Positions 40,101-55,100 of a stretch of 64,000 nucleotides of DNA are shown piece after piece. Position numbers and translations under genes: made by a program. The DNA is from Neelides folsomi (Eukaryota > Arthropoda > Collembola > Neelipleona > Neelidae), in assembly GCA_034687125.1 (NCBI GenBank), contig JAQGBZ010000141.1:86480-150479 (forward strand), read 5' to 3'. The notes under the pieces were generated by a model, which worked only from the letters and a program-made list of their open reading frames with translations, was not told where the DNA came from and did no database searches. Numbering within the stretch: position 1 is the first letter of the stretch; each line of letters begins with the position of its first letter.

Positions 40101-43100
40101 CCTGATTCCAGAGCTGCGGGGAAGATGCGTCCAGAACGCCGAATGCTGCAATTTACCTGCTCACTTTGTCTGCAAATGCTTACCTGGCTATGAAGGTAAA
40201 AACCTCCTTTGTCAACATTTCCCCCAATTATTTCCATCGAGAAAATAAATAACGGCTGTCTAACGCTCTATCAATTCTTTCAGGCGATGGAGAGGTCCAG
40301 TGCACAGGTGAGCTATACGTTTTTCTAATTGCAGATTTACAGCACTAAAATGTTAATCGCCATCGTCAAATTAGTCGAGGGGTTCATCCAGGCTTCGAGT
40401 CATCGTAAAACTAAAGTTAACCGCCCATGAGAGAGGAATAATCTAGAGCATCATTAAGAAGCCTTGAGGAGAGATATTATTCCTAGTAGGGATTGATCCT
40501 CTCAACCACCTCCATTATTAACTAACTACTTTTTCATCGAGGTGCGGAAGAAGCCGAGAATGACCAACTGGGGTTTCCAAAAGCTTTCGAATGAATTTCG
40601 AGGAAGAAAAGAGCTTATTCATCAATCTCCTTTCATATCTCATAATATGAGAGTGACGAGGTTCATGTAAGATGAGGAGTTTGACTCCGAGGCTGAGAAG
40701 TCAGAAATCGGAATAGAATGCGAGATTGAATTAATGCAGAGAGTGACTTTTCAAATGAATTTTCAGCTGGGATTGAATAAGGTAGGCGTCAAGGGAGCTC
40801 AACCTTTTCATCATCATTACTCACAGATAAATCTCAAATAGTCCATAATACATCAAGCTCCTCCTCAATGTAATAATGAGGTGAGAGCCGTCGGACTGGA
40901 AACGCTCTTTTTCCTAAACATCTTCTAATATTTTCCAATCAGCCTGTGTGATATTAAGGTAAAATGGGATTTTTTGCCGCGGGTCTCCAGCGTGGATTTC
41001 GCAGAGCGATCCATTCGCCTTGGACCAATAAAATCATTTATCGCTTTAAAACGTTTAACCAACCTCACAACAAACCCCTTTAAAGAGAGAACCAATTGTG
41101 ATTCTCAATGATATTACACAGAAGGCTGTTTATGGACTACCCACTTCATGCTAGCTAAGGACTATGTGTCTAGTTATATGGTCATAAATTATTCAAGACC
41201 CTTTCTCTCTTTATTAAATAAAGAACCAGCTGAGCCTGATGGAAATGTTAAATGAATAGCACGGACCGCTATTTAGGACAAAAAAGAAGTGCATGAAGCT
41301 TCAATAGGAATCCCTGAACATTGACATTTATTTTAATATTTAAAATACACATCGGCTCCAATGCAGATTTGCAATCGAGTGCATTTAATCTTTGCCTCAT
41401 TTCGCAAATTTGCCGATGCTCAGAGTTGAATGGTTCCTTTGATCTCTAAGTGGACTCAAGGGCCCTTCATCTCTCCCCGTGCGCCTTTTTAATTGAGATT
41501 CCTCGAGAGGCGATGGGATTGAGTAACGAGTCAGGCCTCGCATGGCGACGAGACATGAATGAAGGTAGGCCATCATATAATATTGCATCCTCCCTGTTTT
41601 ATAAGGCTCGTTCTAATCACCTCCACCTCTTCCTTTTCTCCATTCCCTCTGAACTCATTTTCATCCACGACGAGCGAGCGAAAGATCAAAAACTCTTATT
41701 TAGAAATGATAAACTTGCTAAATGATGTAAAACCCCTTTTTTACCTCTTTCCTCGACTTGCTCACTTTTATTTTCCGAGGGTTTGATAGCAGATCCTATC
41801 GCCACTTGTTCAATGCCCTGTTAATCGGATGACCAAGTCTAACACTCAACCCAAGAAACCATTTAGTCCACATTGGAACTACTTAATATACCCATCTTAA
41901 TATACCCAAGTTCGTGTAATGAGACCTTATAGTACTATTAGACCTTGTAGTACATTATATTGTAATGATCACCCTTTATTCAGCAAAGAACTATAAATTT
42001 AGCCAGGATTGATTCCAACCAACGAAGGAGGTGTGGGATTATCTTGGACATGGAAAGTCCAATTTAAATTTTACATATCTTCATCCGCTGATTCACCGCC
42101 TCCCTCATTTCTTAAATTAGAAGGGATTGACCATTTAATTTTGCATAATAGCATTGATGGCTTAAGGATTTAGCGAGTGAACTCATGTAATGACGAAGGA
42201 AATGCAAAGTAGAAGAGGCAGCTAAATAGTAAGCCTTCCGAGAGCCCAAGAGACACGGCCGTTTTTTCCACTATAAGAGGATTCGTGGATTTTAATTGCG
42301 AAGGTCCTTTTATCGAGCTCGACCCCCTTCGTTCCTCTTCGATTATGAGATGTGTGGGTGAAGTAACAATGAATTGATTTCTAATAAATTCATAAAAACA
42401 CGATGAGAGAGTTTGATGGGAAGGCTGGTGGTAACTCTTAAATCACAATTATTATAAGAAGAGACGGTCATTAGTGAAAGGGAATCACAGATCTGCGTAC
42501 GAAAAGATGATCCAACTTGGGGAATTGTTCACTGCATTCCTTGAAATCTTCTGATAAGTCACGATCTCAAATATGTATGAGCATATTAGTATATCCATGT
42601 GTGTAATACTTTATATTTACAGGCGTGTACAGGTGTGTACACTTGCCAAGCGAAGCTCCTTCTACTTGCACATTTTCAAGGAGACTTTTGGTTTCTTGAC
42701 AAAAAAACTCATCAATTGAAATGTTTTTTCTGACGTGTGTAATTGAGATGATGAGATGAATAGTCTTATTTAAGGAAATGACTAATCCTAACTTCCTTTC
42801 TCAAATTCTATTCCTAACTCCATTCACATCTCGAGAGGTTTAAGGCCAAGATTAGGTAAATATCCATAAATTTCGTCTCCTAGACTCTCCATCTTCTCAT
42901 CATTGTTGATATTGTTTGAGTTACCATCCAATATTATTATTAGTAATATTTATGCTAGAGTCATGCCTCATTTCATAAGCAAGATGAAATGCCGAATTTC
43001 CCTGATGGGCAGGAAACACTTGCAAAGGCTTCAATTTTACATTCCCCATAATTCGGCACATTGTGTGAAGAGGAGATTCCAAAGATTTGAATCTTCTGGC

Positions 43101-46100
43101 CACATTCATAGCACGATGAATGAGCTAAAAAAATTCAAGATCGTTGAATCCCAGAAACCATTTATAAAAGAGTGCTTGGGCGAGAATGGTTGAAATCTTT
43201 TAGGAAGAGCTCTTTGAGGAAAAAATAATTTTATACACCAAATTTTACTTTCCCGTTGCCACGAAATTCTTAAGCTGAGGTTCAAGAAATGATAAGATGG
43301 AGTCTTTTGAAGCAGAATAAAGATTTAAGATGCATGCAGAGAGGATAAAAAAAGTAGTAAAACCAGCCCTGTGCAATAATTTCACAGCTTGGTGTTCCAT
43401 AATTTCAAAGGACCACAAAAGAATCAAAAAAAACTTCTTGTTAGTTCACAAGGGCGTAGTTCACGAGTATATACAGAACTTTCTTCAATGGCCAAATGCG
43501 CTCCATTATCTACAAAATGTTATTCTTTGAATTAATTATCTTTTTTAGACCCTACAAAACTATTTAATATAGAACCAAGTGGAATTAGCGGGAGAAGGAA
43601 TTCATAAGTTTCATAAACCTTCACTTTCAAATGGAATATCCATCAGATGTATCACATTGCCACTTTAATTTTATGCAGATGCTGAGAGTGCTAAAGACTT
43701 TGATGACATTGAATCATTAATACGCTGGACTATGCAATAAGTATTATGGTGATTAGCTGTATGGATGAGAAGGCGATTCGTTCAGAGATTCCAACTGACT
43801 GTTTAATTTATTCCGTTAATGAGAAAAGTGATCGGATCAAAGGTTCTCAGTATTAATTAGCAAAGGTCTTTCGAGACTGGAAAGAATTAGATGAAAGCAA
43901 AGATGAAACCCATTGTTTCACTCTTTTTATTGTTCCAACTTGGATTTGTCAGTATTAGATGGCATAAATAATAATATTACCATTTCTATAAATTATGCTC
44001 GTGAGATTTATCTGTTGGGAAATATGCATTCTTTCATTTAACTAAATGTCTAAGAGGTAATTTATCATTTCGTCATTCATCATTTTATTTTGCATCAATT
44101 GACAATTCCTTTTTCAAATGAGGAAACAATCTTTAATTCCTACCCACTCTTGTTCCCAATATTTACATACTTATATTTGAATCGTAAAATCGTAATATAC
44201 AATTTTCATCAATTACACGTTTTATACAATGGCGCGATATTTAATTTAGATTTTCCATGTCTTTTCTATCGAAAGTCGAAAATTCGAATTATTTGAATTT
44301 CTCGACTTTTATTTATCATTACTTTATAGTACTTTATAGTAAGTATTAATTTTTATAAAAAACGATGATTCCTAAATATGACTCTTCGATCATGTTAAAT
44401 GACGGTATTATTATAAACTCATGCCTTTGTTTGGAATCATTCTTCATTTCAATTCCCATAAATATGAATTACTCATTTAATTAAAATGCCACGTAACTTA
44501 ATTACTTAATTGCCTGGTCAATACCATATTAGTAATACATAAGAAGGGAATTAATAAGCTCATAGAATTAAAGTATTAGTTTAATATCTAATTATAATTT
44601 GCTCTTCTAAGAAAAATTGCTCATTCTCTTTTGTTTCAGATGTGAACGAGTGTTTGCAGCCGGGATCATGCGGAGAAAATGCCATTTGTTCTAACACCCC
44701 AGGTAGGAGATTGGTTAATTGCTTTATTATTAACTATTAATATGTCAGCCTTGAGAATCTTCGTATCAATCAATTCATTTTGATTGAGTGTAATTATATT
44801 TATTATTTATGCTTCTTCTCGAAACGTTTTTAATTAGATTGGTTCTTGATTAAAACTCGGACAATATCATGTGTGTTGTAGGGAATTATACTTGCAGCTG
44901 TGGTTCGGGATCTGATGGGAATCCTTACGAAGCTTGTCATGGTAAAAAAATCTCCATTGACAGACTTACGATCATTTACTATCACTGAATGATGGAGATT
45001 CTCAATCAGAAATGTTCATGTATATTTTAAATATAGATATCAATGAGTGTGCTGGACCGGTTTCGCCCTGTCCAACCAATGCAGTTTGCGAAAATCGATC
45101 ACCCGGCTATCAATGCTCGTATGTTAACATCTTCATTCCCTCCACTTGCTCAACCCTAAATCATTTGAGTTCTACATCCAATCTTTGCATTGTTTGATAA
45201 TTTCAGGTGTCCTCAAGGATTCGCTGCTCGTCCAGACCCACACGTTGCGTGCGAACAGGTCAGAACTCATCTTTTGAAATTACCAAGAAAAGTGATTAGC
45301 ATATATTGAGACGTGTAAAGAGAATTCTAACAATCTTTTCAAAATTGGCACGCTGAGAAGAGTTCAATTGTGGTCATTGTTTGAAACCGCTATGATTTTC
45401 CATCAGGTGGACGTAAGAACTCTTTGTCGAACCAATTCCGATTGCGTCAACAATGCTGAGTGTAAGGAGGGTCAGTGTTCTTGCCGAGACGGGTTCTTGT
45501 CCAGGCGATCCGAGTGTATTGATATCGACGAATGTCAGCAACAAGTGTGTGGAGCTAATGCAATCTGCACCAACACTCTCGGAGCCTACCGTTGCGAATG
45601 TCCTGTGGGATACACCGGAAACCCGTTCAAAGCGTGTTCAGGTAGGAACCAGGCCCGTTTTCCCCACACAATAATCCCCACGATGACACTTTAATCATCA
45701 CATTGTACATTTACTGTTTGATTGTGTACAAAGATGGCAAAGAATGAACTTTAATTCCTGCTCTCATAACAAATAATGATTTATAATAATATTTAATAAT
45801 TATGGTCTGGCATGTGTCTTGCATTTCCTCTGCGCCTCTGGTACTTCAAGGCACAGAGCTGGTGGATGAACCATGTAATATAAACTTGTACAAAGGTAGA
45901 GTTTAACGAGACTTTGTGCAGATATCGACGAATGTGTGACGAACGAACGGCTGACGTCCAACGGGACGGGTAGATGTCCAATGTCCGCTCTTTGTATAAA
46001 TACGCCTGGTTCGTCTCATTGCAAATGTCCGAATGGCTTCGCCGGTGACCCTGAGATCGAATGCTCTGACATAAACGAGTGCGGTCGTCCGAATGCTTGT

Positions 46101-49100
46101 GGCATTAATGCCAAGTGTTACAATATCATCGCCAGCTTCAAGTGTCTTTGTCCCAGAGGATTTCGCGGAGATCCTTACGTTTTTTGCGAAAGTTAGTCGA
46201 CCGAGACCTTGTATTAAATGCCGCTTCCGTTAGCATCTCATTATGAGAAACTGCTTCTCTGTTATAACTCATATGTGTATGGCTTCTTATCATGGATGTG
46301 TATCGGGGTGGATCTCTGTAGATATTCTTATCTTTTCCACAGGATGAGTCCTTATGTAAAAAAATTATATGCATGGGTTCTCGCCAACTTGAAAGGTTTT
46401 TGGTAAATGGGAGAGTTACGTTAGCACGAGAGTGATCCTGAGCTCAAATTCCCCTCGATCTCCCTTTCCGCTTGCTCATTGAGCCGTTCAGCCGAATTTC
46501 TTTCAGTCCCAAGGAATGGTTTAAGGATTTCTGAAGGTTTGGGCTTATTAAAAGGGAAAGGAATGCGAGATGCTGCGAGGGATCTGTTACCTGTAGCGAT
46601 AGTGCACAAATTCTGCAACATCTGTTTGAAAGTATCGTCGTTTCTTCCAACGAGCCTTTAGTATCTCCGAATCTCCTCTTGATGACTTCCTCTCTCAATT
46701 GAAAAACCCCGTCTGTAATTATGCTCAATGTTACTTTCAATTAGACCGATGGTTAATTACACCTGTCTACTAATCACCTTCATCTCGAGACATTAATAAT
46801 TGCGAGCTTCTGCTTCCAGCAGTGAATTTGCTATTTAATCCCTAATGCCAATTCTTTATCATTACTAGATATAAATGAATGCGAAAAGTCGCCGTGCCCT
46901 GAAAACTCCAAGTGTGTAGATACGCTCGGGTCATACCAGTGCACGTGTGCATCTGGGTTTGAGAATGAAATAAAGGGTGACCCGTACACTAAATGCATTG
47001 GTTCGTAATACATACTACTAAAAACTAAAATAATAATACAAATAACACATTACCATTATAACTGCTTCTTAATCTTCTCACATTTGCATGACCTTAGCGT
47101 CTAATTTATTTACAAGTTAATCACGATTTGTAATTTTACTCTCGACAAATTCCTATTTTCCTCCGCTCGTTTCTCGAGCCTTTCAAATGTAATCGTAAAA
47201 ACTTGTAAATGAAATTTTATTACTTTTCCCCATTTCACCTTGGCCCCCTGAGCTTACCTCATCAATAGGCCCTAATATTTATTCTCCACGAATTTGCTCT
47301 TCAGATGTTGATGAGTGTGCCGGGCCGGAGTCTCCATGTCCAACCCATTCCATCTGTGAGAATCATTCGCCGGGATACAACTGCCTGTAATTAATCTTTT
47401 AATTCATTTCCCCCACTTCATCAGTGTCGTGGGAGTAGGCAGGATTGGTAGTAAACTCATAAATTTTCTAGATGCCCACAAGGATACGCCGCAAAGCCTG
47501 ATCCCTCAATCGCCTGTGAACAGGTTAATTATAATTCCTCTCCTCTCTCATTAAGCGGTGATCATCTTCCTCATTTCTCTAAATTAACCTTCAGGTGGAC
47601 GTTACGACCCTCTGCAAAACCAACTTCGACTGTGTCAACAACGCGGAGTGCCTCGATGGCCAATGTTTCTGTCGTGATGGGTTCGAGGCGAGGAAATCTG
47701 AATGTATCGATGTTGACGAATGCCAAAAGAACAAATGCGGACCAAACTCGGTTTGTACGAACACGGTCGGAGGGTACAGGTGTGAGTGTGAGTCGGGATT
47801 CATCGGAGCTCCTCCGACGAAACAGTGCAAAGGTGAGGCAACCTTTTTGAGGATTACACAACATTCCTGCCTTATTTTGAGCTCCTTTTATTAGAACTCT
47901 GCATATGTGTTCATTTGTAAGATACCATACATTTATTTCGTGGGTATTTTTAACCGCGATGCACCTCTATAATTTCGTGACAATGCGGATAATAGATACA
48001 TGCATATTAGAATGTATTACCATTGTACTTACTACGTAGAGGCTCCCTTTTTATGATCTAATAGTGAATGCCAACCGTTGGACGGATTTCTTGCGGAACT
48101 AATATTACTACTTCAAATTGCGTAAAGTTCTATACAGGGAGCTGTTATAGATGCAAATAATAAATTATGAGCTCGAATAATTTGATAGGACATGGATGTA
48201 AAAGTCCATAAGGTAACCTTAACACATTTCATTTTTATAACTTTTTAACCCTATCGAATTCGGTTCCATCAGCTTCACCTGTTGCATCTCCCATTTCTTT
48301 GTAAAGTTCCCATCCCATGAGAAGCTGTATATTTAGGGGTTTTGATACGCTTTTCATTAGTTAATAGAATTTGAGCCTAATCTCCATGTCTCTTGTAGCC
48401 CCTTGTGATGGAGTCAAATGTGGACATCATGCTTCTTGCAACGTCGAGTCTTCAAGTGGTGAGTTGAGATCATAAATTTCCCAAATGCTGTTTCGTGACA
48501 TTGGTCATATTTCCTATTTTAGCCGAAGCCTTCTGTGTCTGCGAAGATGGCTGGTCATTTGAACCAAGCAACATCACTGCTGGCTGCATGGGTAAATTTC
48601 ATATATCACATTTTCCCTAGTGCCTTTAACGAGCCCTTTGTTGTTCCAACAGATATTAACGAATGTGACAAGTCTCATCAGAGTCCATGTCATTCCTTGG
48701 CCATTTGCACCAACTCTGAGGGATCCTACTCTTGCAAGTGAGAACTTTTTTTTCAATAAGACAAAACCTTAAATCAAATAGTGATGACATGGGGGAAAAT
48801 AGATAACTACAAACAAAGACATGTCGTCGGTCATTAAATGAATACTTTATTACCATTCTCATTTACATATCTTTAAATGCAGGTGCCCACCTGGCTACTA
48901 TGGTGATCCAGAGAAAGCCTGTCTCGGTAAATTCAATTCCCCCTATCCTCTTATAACCTCTGGTCTATAGCCAACTATAATCTTATCTTCTCATTTAGAC
49001 GTGGACGAGTGCAAGAAACCAAACACTTGTGGCATCGGAGCTCACTGCAAGAATTTACCAGGAGGATATGAGTGCTCGTGTCCAGAAGGAACGGTCCCTG

Positions 49101-52100
49101 ACCCAAGTCCATCAACCAAATGTGTGGAGATCATCAAGTGCAAAGTGGATGACGAATGCCCTGGAAATGCATTCTGTGACAAAGCCGATCAACAGTGTCT
49201 TTGCCCTGAGCCAAACGTTGGGAACAACTGTCGCCGTAAGTTAATTAGAAAACCATATGCACCCAAATTGAAACTCCTAATGATGACTTGTCTCATTAAT
49301 CACAGATCCATGCGAGGACCTTAAATGCGATTCGAGGAGGAATCAAGTTTGCATGTTGATCAATGGTCAGCCGAAATGCCTCTGTAGCCCAGGATTTACT
49401 GGAACCGCTGATGGGGGCTGTGTCGACATTGATGAGTGTGCCAACTCACCCTGTGCTCGAGGAGCTCTTTGTCGAAATGAACCCGGGAAATACACATGTG
49501 AATGTCCTACACCTTCTTCGCCGTCGGCTCCTTACAAGGAAGGTTGTAAATCTGCGGCGCCTCCGCGTTGTGGACCAGACAGGCCATGTCCCGCAGGAGA
49601 ACAATGTGTCACTGATACGAAGAACCAGAATATTTGCGCTTGCCAACTCGGATTCACCAGAGATCATGAGTCTGGAAGATGTCGAGATATTGACGAGTGT
49701 GTGGAGATTCGAGACAAGCAGCCTTGTGGACTTGGTGGAGCGATTTGCATCAACTTACCTGGTTCTTATCGCTGTGAATGTCCAGAGAACTCGATCGGAA
49801 ATCCTTATTCGGAATGCACAGGTATGAATCTTCCCCCATTAGTCCAATTTGCATATTGAGTCATAAAAAGTAATACTTAAATTATTTTATTGCAGAATGC
49901 ACAAGTGTGGAATGCAAGTGCCAACCTCCTTATAAAGTCGTCAATGGAACTTGTGTTTTTGGCAATTGCTCGCCAACTGCACCTTGTCCTCCTGGAGCTG
50001 AATGTATATCGGTGGCTGGAGGTCTCAGCTATTGTGCCTGCCCTTCAGGATTCGGAACAAAAGAGGACGGGTCTTGCGAGGATGTGGATGAATGTCGGAC
50101 CGGAGCTCGTCGTTGTGGAATTGGAGCCGACTGTATCAATGTCCTTGGTGGCTATCGTTGCGAATGTCCACCCAAGTTCGAAGGCGACCCTTACAACGGA
50201 GCTTGCTCAGCCTCCCTCGTTCGATGCACCGGGGATGGAGATTGTGGTTATAATGAGAAATGTGTTCAACCTGGAAAGTGCGTCTGTCCTCCTCCTTTCT
50301 TCACTGACACCGAAGATGGGAACAAATGCAAGAGCCCGTGTGAGAGGTTTCATTGCGGTCTGAATGCTAAGTGCACTCCGACCGATCCACCTCAGTGCAT
50401 GTGCGAAAGTGGCTTTGAAGGAGATCCGTACAGTGCTTGTGATGATATCAACGAGTGCCTCAACTCACCTTGTCCACAGGGAACAATGTGTTTAAACACG
50501 AAAGGGAACTACAAATGCGAAAGTAATTTATCCTTTTAATTATTCTTTGCCAAATTAATAGATCTTATCTTTTTATGGCCTCTAAATAATCTATAGAAGA
50601 GACTTGCTAACTAATTTATTTGCCAATTATCAGGTCACGGCATTGACCTTGTGAACGGTTGCCGAAACAATGGAGACTGCCCGAACACTCATTCCTGTGA
50701 GTTCGGACAGTGTGTGAATCCCTGCGAGAGTGGGCTTTTCACTTGCCCAGCTAACGCTGTCTGTGAGCCGGATCATCATGCTGCCTGGTGTCGTTGTTTG
50801 GCCGGATATGTCAAGGGATCGAATGATGAATGTATGTCCGTTTGTAAAAGTCGCGCTGCTACTTTGCAATGTGGTAAGTTATTAGTTATTATAAACAATC
50901 TTTATGAGTTGTGTTCTGAGAAGTTCGTGGGAAAGTTGGATTAATTGGATTGATGAAAAATAGGCTTGGGAGCTGTTTGCATCCCTGACCCCGAGAAACA
51001 CGAGCCTCAATGCACGTGCCCGAGGGGCTTTGTAGGAAACCCGTTCCCTGGAGGTCAATGCAGGCCTGAGGTCTGTTCCTCTTCTGTGCCTTGCGAAGAC
51101 CCGCAGATTTGCATTGGGGGAAGGTGCAAGGAAAGATGCGAAGACATCATTTGCGGTGTTGGAGCTACCTGCGACAAGAGCACCAATCAATGCGTTTGTA
51201 TGCCATTCCATGTTGGAAATCCGAATCTCAAATGTGCTCCTCGTAAGTTTCGTCCAATTTCTATTATGCGATCTTATAGCATGTGGCAAATCAATTGCTT
51301 AAATTATTTCGAGGTTCACGATGTTCATTGTTAGATTTATAAGTAATGAGATCGTGATTTCACTTCCAATAGCACTCCTACCACCAACCTGCTCGCCCAA
51401 CTGTGGAGGCAATGCTCACTGTGAGTATGGAGAAACGAACGTGTGTGTTTGCAATGAAGGGACTTCCGGAAATCCTTACAACTCCTGCGGTGCTCAACGA
51501 AGAAGCTGCGGTTCTGAGAAGTGTGGAGAGAATGCCGAATGCGTTGATGGCACAGGAAAAGTTGAATGCGTTTGCAAGTCCGGCTATTCTGGAAATCCTT
51601 TTATCAAATGCGAAGATGACAATGAATGCCTCAACAACGTTTGTGGAGGTTCGTTTTTATAATTTAGCAAAAACCTTTTTTGTTTTTGGCCAATTTAATT
51701 AATCATGAATTTCTTTTTTACAGCTAATGCGGCATGCATTAATCAACCAGGTGGCTACGACTGTCGCTGTCTGGATGGTTTTATTGGAAATCCTTTTGAG
51801 TCGTGTTACCCTACCTTGGATTTAGTCGATTGCTCTCGAGTTTCTTGCAAATGCAGTCAGAACAATCCTTGTCCAATTGGATTTTCTTGTCAAGGAGGAG
51901 TTTGCAAAGACTCTTGCGCTGATGTCAAGTGTTCGCAAAATGCTGTTTGTTCACAAGGAAAATGCGTTTGCCCACCCGGGTTTTCTGGAAATCCCGACAA
52001 GGGCTGCCTTTCTGAAAGCTGTAAAAATGACCTGGATTGTACATCCAACCAGATATGTTTTGCCTTCAGTTTTGGAGTTCGGCAATGTGTTGACTCTTGT

Positions 52101-55100
52101 TCTAGAACAGGTGAGATCGAATTATTATTAAATAACTATTATATTCATAAAAACCACCCCATGTTATCTCTTTACAAAAATTGTAGAAAGGAAATGAACA
52201 TTTAAATTTAACAATTTTCTATTTTTCAGTTTGCGGGCCCAATGCCTCGTGTGTAAGCATAGAAAATCACCAAACTGCTTGCCTTTGTAATGAAGGATTC
52301 CGTGGCAGCCCAGGCGATCCAAGAGTTGGTTGTCAATTGGCCGGAAGACCGGAACACGACTGTGATTCACATTCAGATTGTACCTCTGGCACTGTCTGTC
52401 GAGCAGACATTAATGGAATAAGAAAGTGCAGTGACCCTTGTCTTAATCTTGTATGCAACGATCCTCACGAAGTTTGCACGAGTAAGGGACAGCGACCAAC
52501 TTGTGAATGTGTCGCCGGATACATTCGAAATCCGGAAACATCTTCATGTGAGCAACCATCTTTCCCTGATTGCAAAGCTGATCGTGATTGTTCCGCTTCC
52601 GAATCCTGTCGCCCCGATGGACTTGGAGTAATGAGGTGCACAGCAGTGTGTTCAGTTCAGTTCCAATGCCCAGACGGAGCCAAATGTGTTCCTCTGAATC
52701 AAAAGCCAGCATGTCAGTGTAGAGAGGGCTTCTCTGGGAATCCTCTCGACCGAAACGGCTGCTCGCCCATTACAAGAGATCAGTGTCAATCAGATGCTCA
52801 GTGTGCTGAAGATGAAGCGTGCCTTCAAGATGGTCAAGGGCTTAAATGTGTTCATGTTTGCGAGAACTTAAAATGTGGACCTGAGGCTGTTTGTCAAGCT
52901 AAAAACCATGTTGGCCAATGTAGATGTCCGACAAACGCTAAAGGTAAGAAAGCTTTTCAATTCTAAACTTGTATAGGTAGTACAGATATTGGGGAGAATA
53001 ATACACTTTATACACAATACCTGTAATTTATATCATTATTAAAAATGAGACTTATAAATCCCTTGTAAATAAAAGGAAATTAGTTCATTAATTACTTATT
53101 AAAATATTCTCAAGTTAGATTTCCATTTTATTTTATCTTAAAGTAAGTAGACATATCAAAACATAAATTTGAAATACTTGTGTTAGATTTTCAATTTGCA
53201 CTTTAATATGAATATTGGAAAATTAGACAAATAAAATATTAAAACCTTATTCCAATATATTTAAGTTAGTTTCGATTATAATCATTCATTTTCCATTTAC
53301 ACATTATGTACTTGAACGTTTTAGGAGGAGAAAGATACAAAGGAGATCCCAGTGATTTAACGAATGGTTGCGTCAGCGTGCCCTGTGTATACAACGCTGA
53401 TTGCCCACAAAATCAACTTTGCGATCGGCTTGAAAACAAATGTAAAGATGTTTGTGATGGAAGTCCATGTGGCGAGAATGCAGTTTGCATTGCCAATAAT
53501 CACGAGCATCAATGCATCTGTCCGACTGGATTCAAACCGGAACCTCATCCTGATATCAAATGTTCTCAAATTAACTCCTGCAAAAGAAACAACCCTTGCC
53601 ACGAGTCGGCAATTTGCGAAAACCAAGGAGGAAGTTACGTCTGCAAGTGTGCCCCAGGTCAAGTTGGAGATCCCGCCACTACTGGATGCCGATCCAAAGG
53701 TGCATGTCTTCACAATAACAACTGTCCAGAAGGATCTGCTTGCGAAAACGGGAAATGTGTCAATCCTTGTGAATTGAAACGTTGTGGTGACAATTCTCTT
53801 TGCCATGTTGACCCAATTGACCGTAAAGCTATCTGCACTTGTCAACATGGATATGAAGGGCTTCCAACCGCCGACAAGGGATGTGTAAGATCATCAGCTT
53901 CTTGTAAAGACGATCATGAGTGCCCGGACAGTCTTTGTATTCGAGACCAATGTAAGATCATTTGTACATCTACCAACGATTGTGCTGCGGGAGAAAGATG
54001 CGTTTCAAACATGTGCATGCTTCCTTGTATTGGTCATTTACAATGTCCAACTGATCAAACCTGTGCTGGCGGATTCTGTGTGGTCGGCTGTAGAAATAAT
54101 GGAGATTGTGCAAAGGATCAAGCTTGCGTTAACCACGAATGCACAAATCCTTGCTCTTTACCAGGTAAATTATATTTTTTAAATTACATTCTAAAATAAT
54201 TTATATGCAAAGTTTAATATTTACCTAATATTTATAAATTAATAACTTTTAATTTGCTCCAACTTATAAGTTCATTTTTATGTAAATTTATTTTTATGTT
54301 GTTATTAATTTTTGAAATAGAATACAAAACATGTGGACCACCAAATGCATTTTGTGCTGTCATAAATCACAATGCTGTATGTAAATGTCAAACTGGATTT
54401 TTGGAGAATCCGAGTGCTCTTGAAGGATGTGTTCGAAAACCACTTTATTGCTCCTCGTCCCAAGAATGCGCACGTGGAAGTCTCTGTCTTGGCGGAATCT
54501 GTGTATTGTCATGCGACCAATCATCAGATTGTGCAAGCGGAGAACAATGTCAAAATAATATCTGCGTCAAAGTGTGCTACACGAGCTCTAATTGTCAACC
54601 AGGAGAAGTTTGTGTCGAAGGCGCTTGTCATCCGGGTTGTCGAACGGACTCTGATTGTAAATCAGCTGAAGTTTGCATAGCTAACAAATGCCGCTGTGGA
54701 AACGGATTCGAGTCTGGACCAACTGGATGTAGAGACCTCAACGAGTGCGACCATCGACCCTGCCCATCATCTTCTCTTTGTGTCAACACTCCTGGCTCAT
54801 ATATTTGCACTTGTCCAGAAGGTAACAATTTTTTGAACTTTTTTGAATTTCTGAATAAGTAAATTGTAATTCAACGAAATCTCACCCCTATTTAGGCATG
54901 TTTGGAGATCCATTCCAAGGTGGATGTTCGCTCCCACATCATTGCGATTCTAATGCCCATTGCCAAGATAACCTGGCTTGTATTGAAGACGTAGATGGAA
55001 TCAAGAAGTGCAAAGATCCGTGCCATGAAGGTTTGCATTTTTTTAATCTCATAAGGTGCATAAATGGGAAAAGAGGAGAATTAATGGGAAAGAACGTGTG

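Noticed and set aside
53357-53848. 163-codon minus-strand frame opposite dumpy
   Set aside because: It lies entirely antisense to a well-supported dumpy exon and has no domain or splice support. It is open only because of codon bias in the sense strand.
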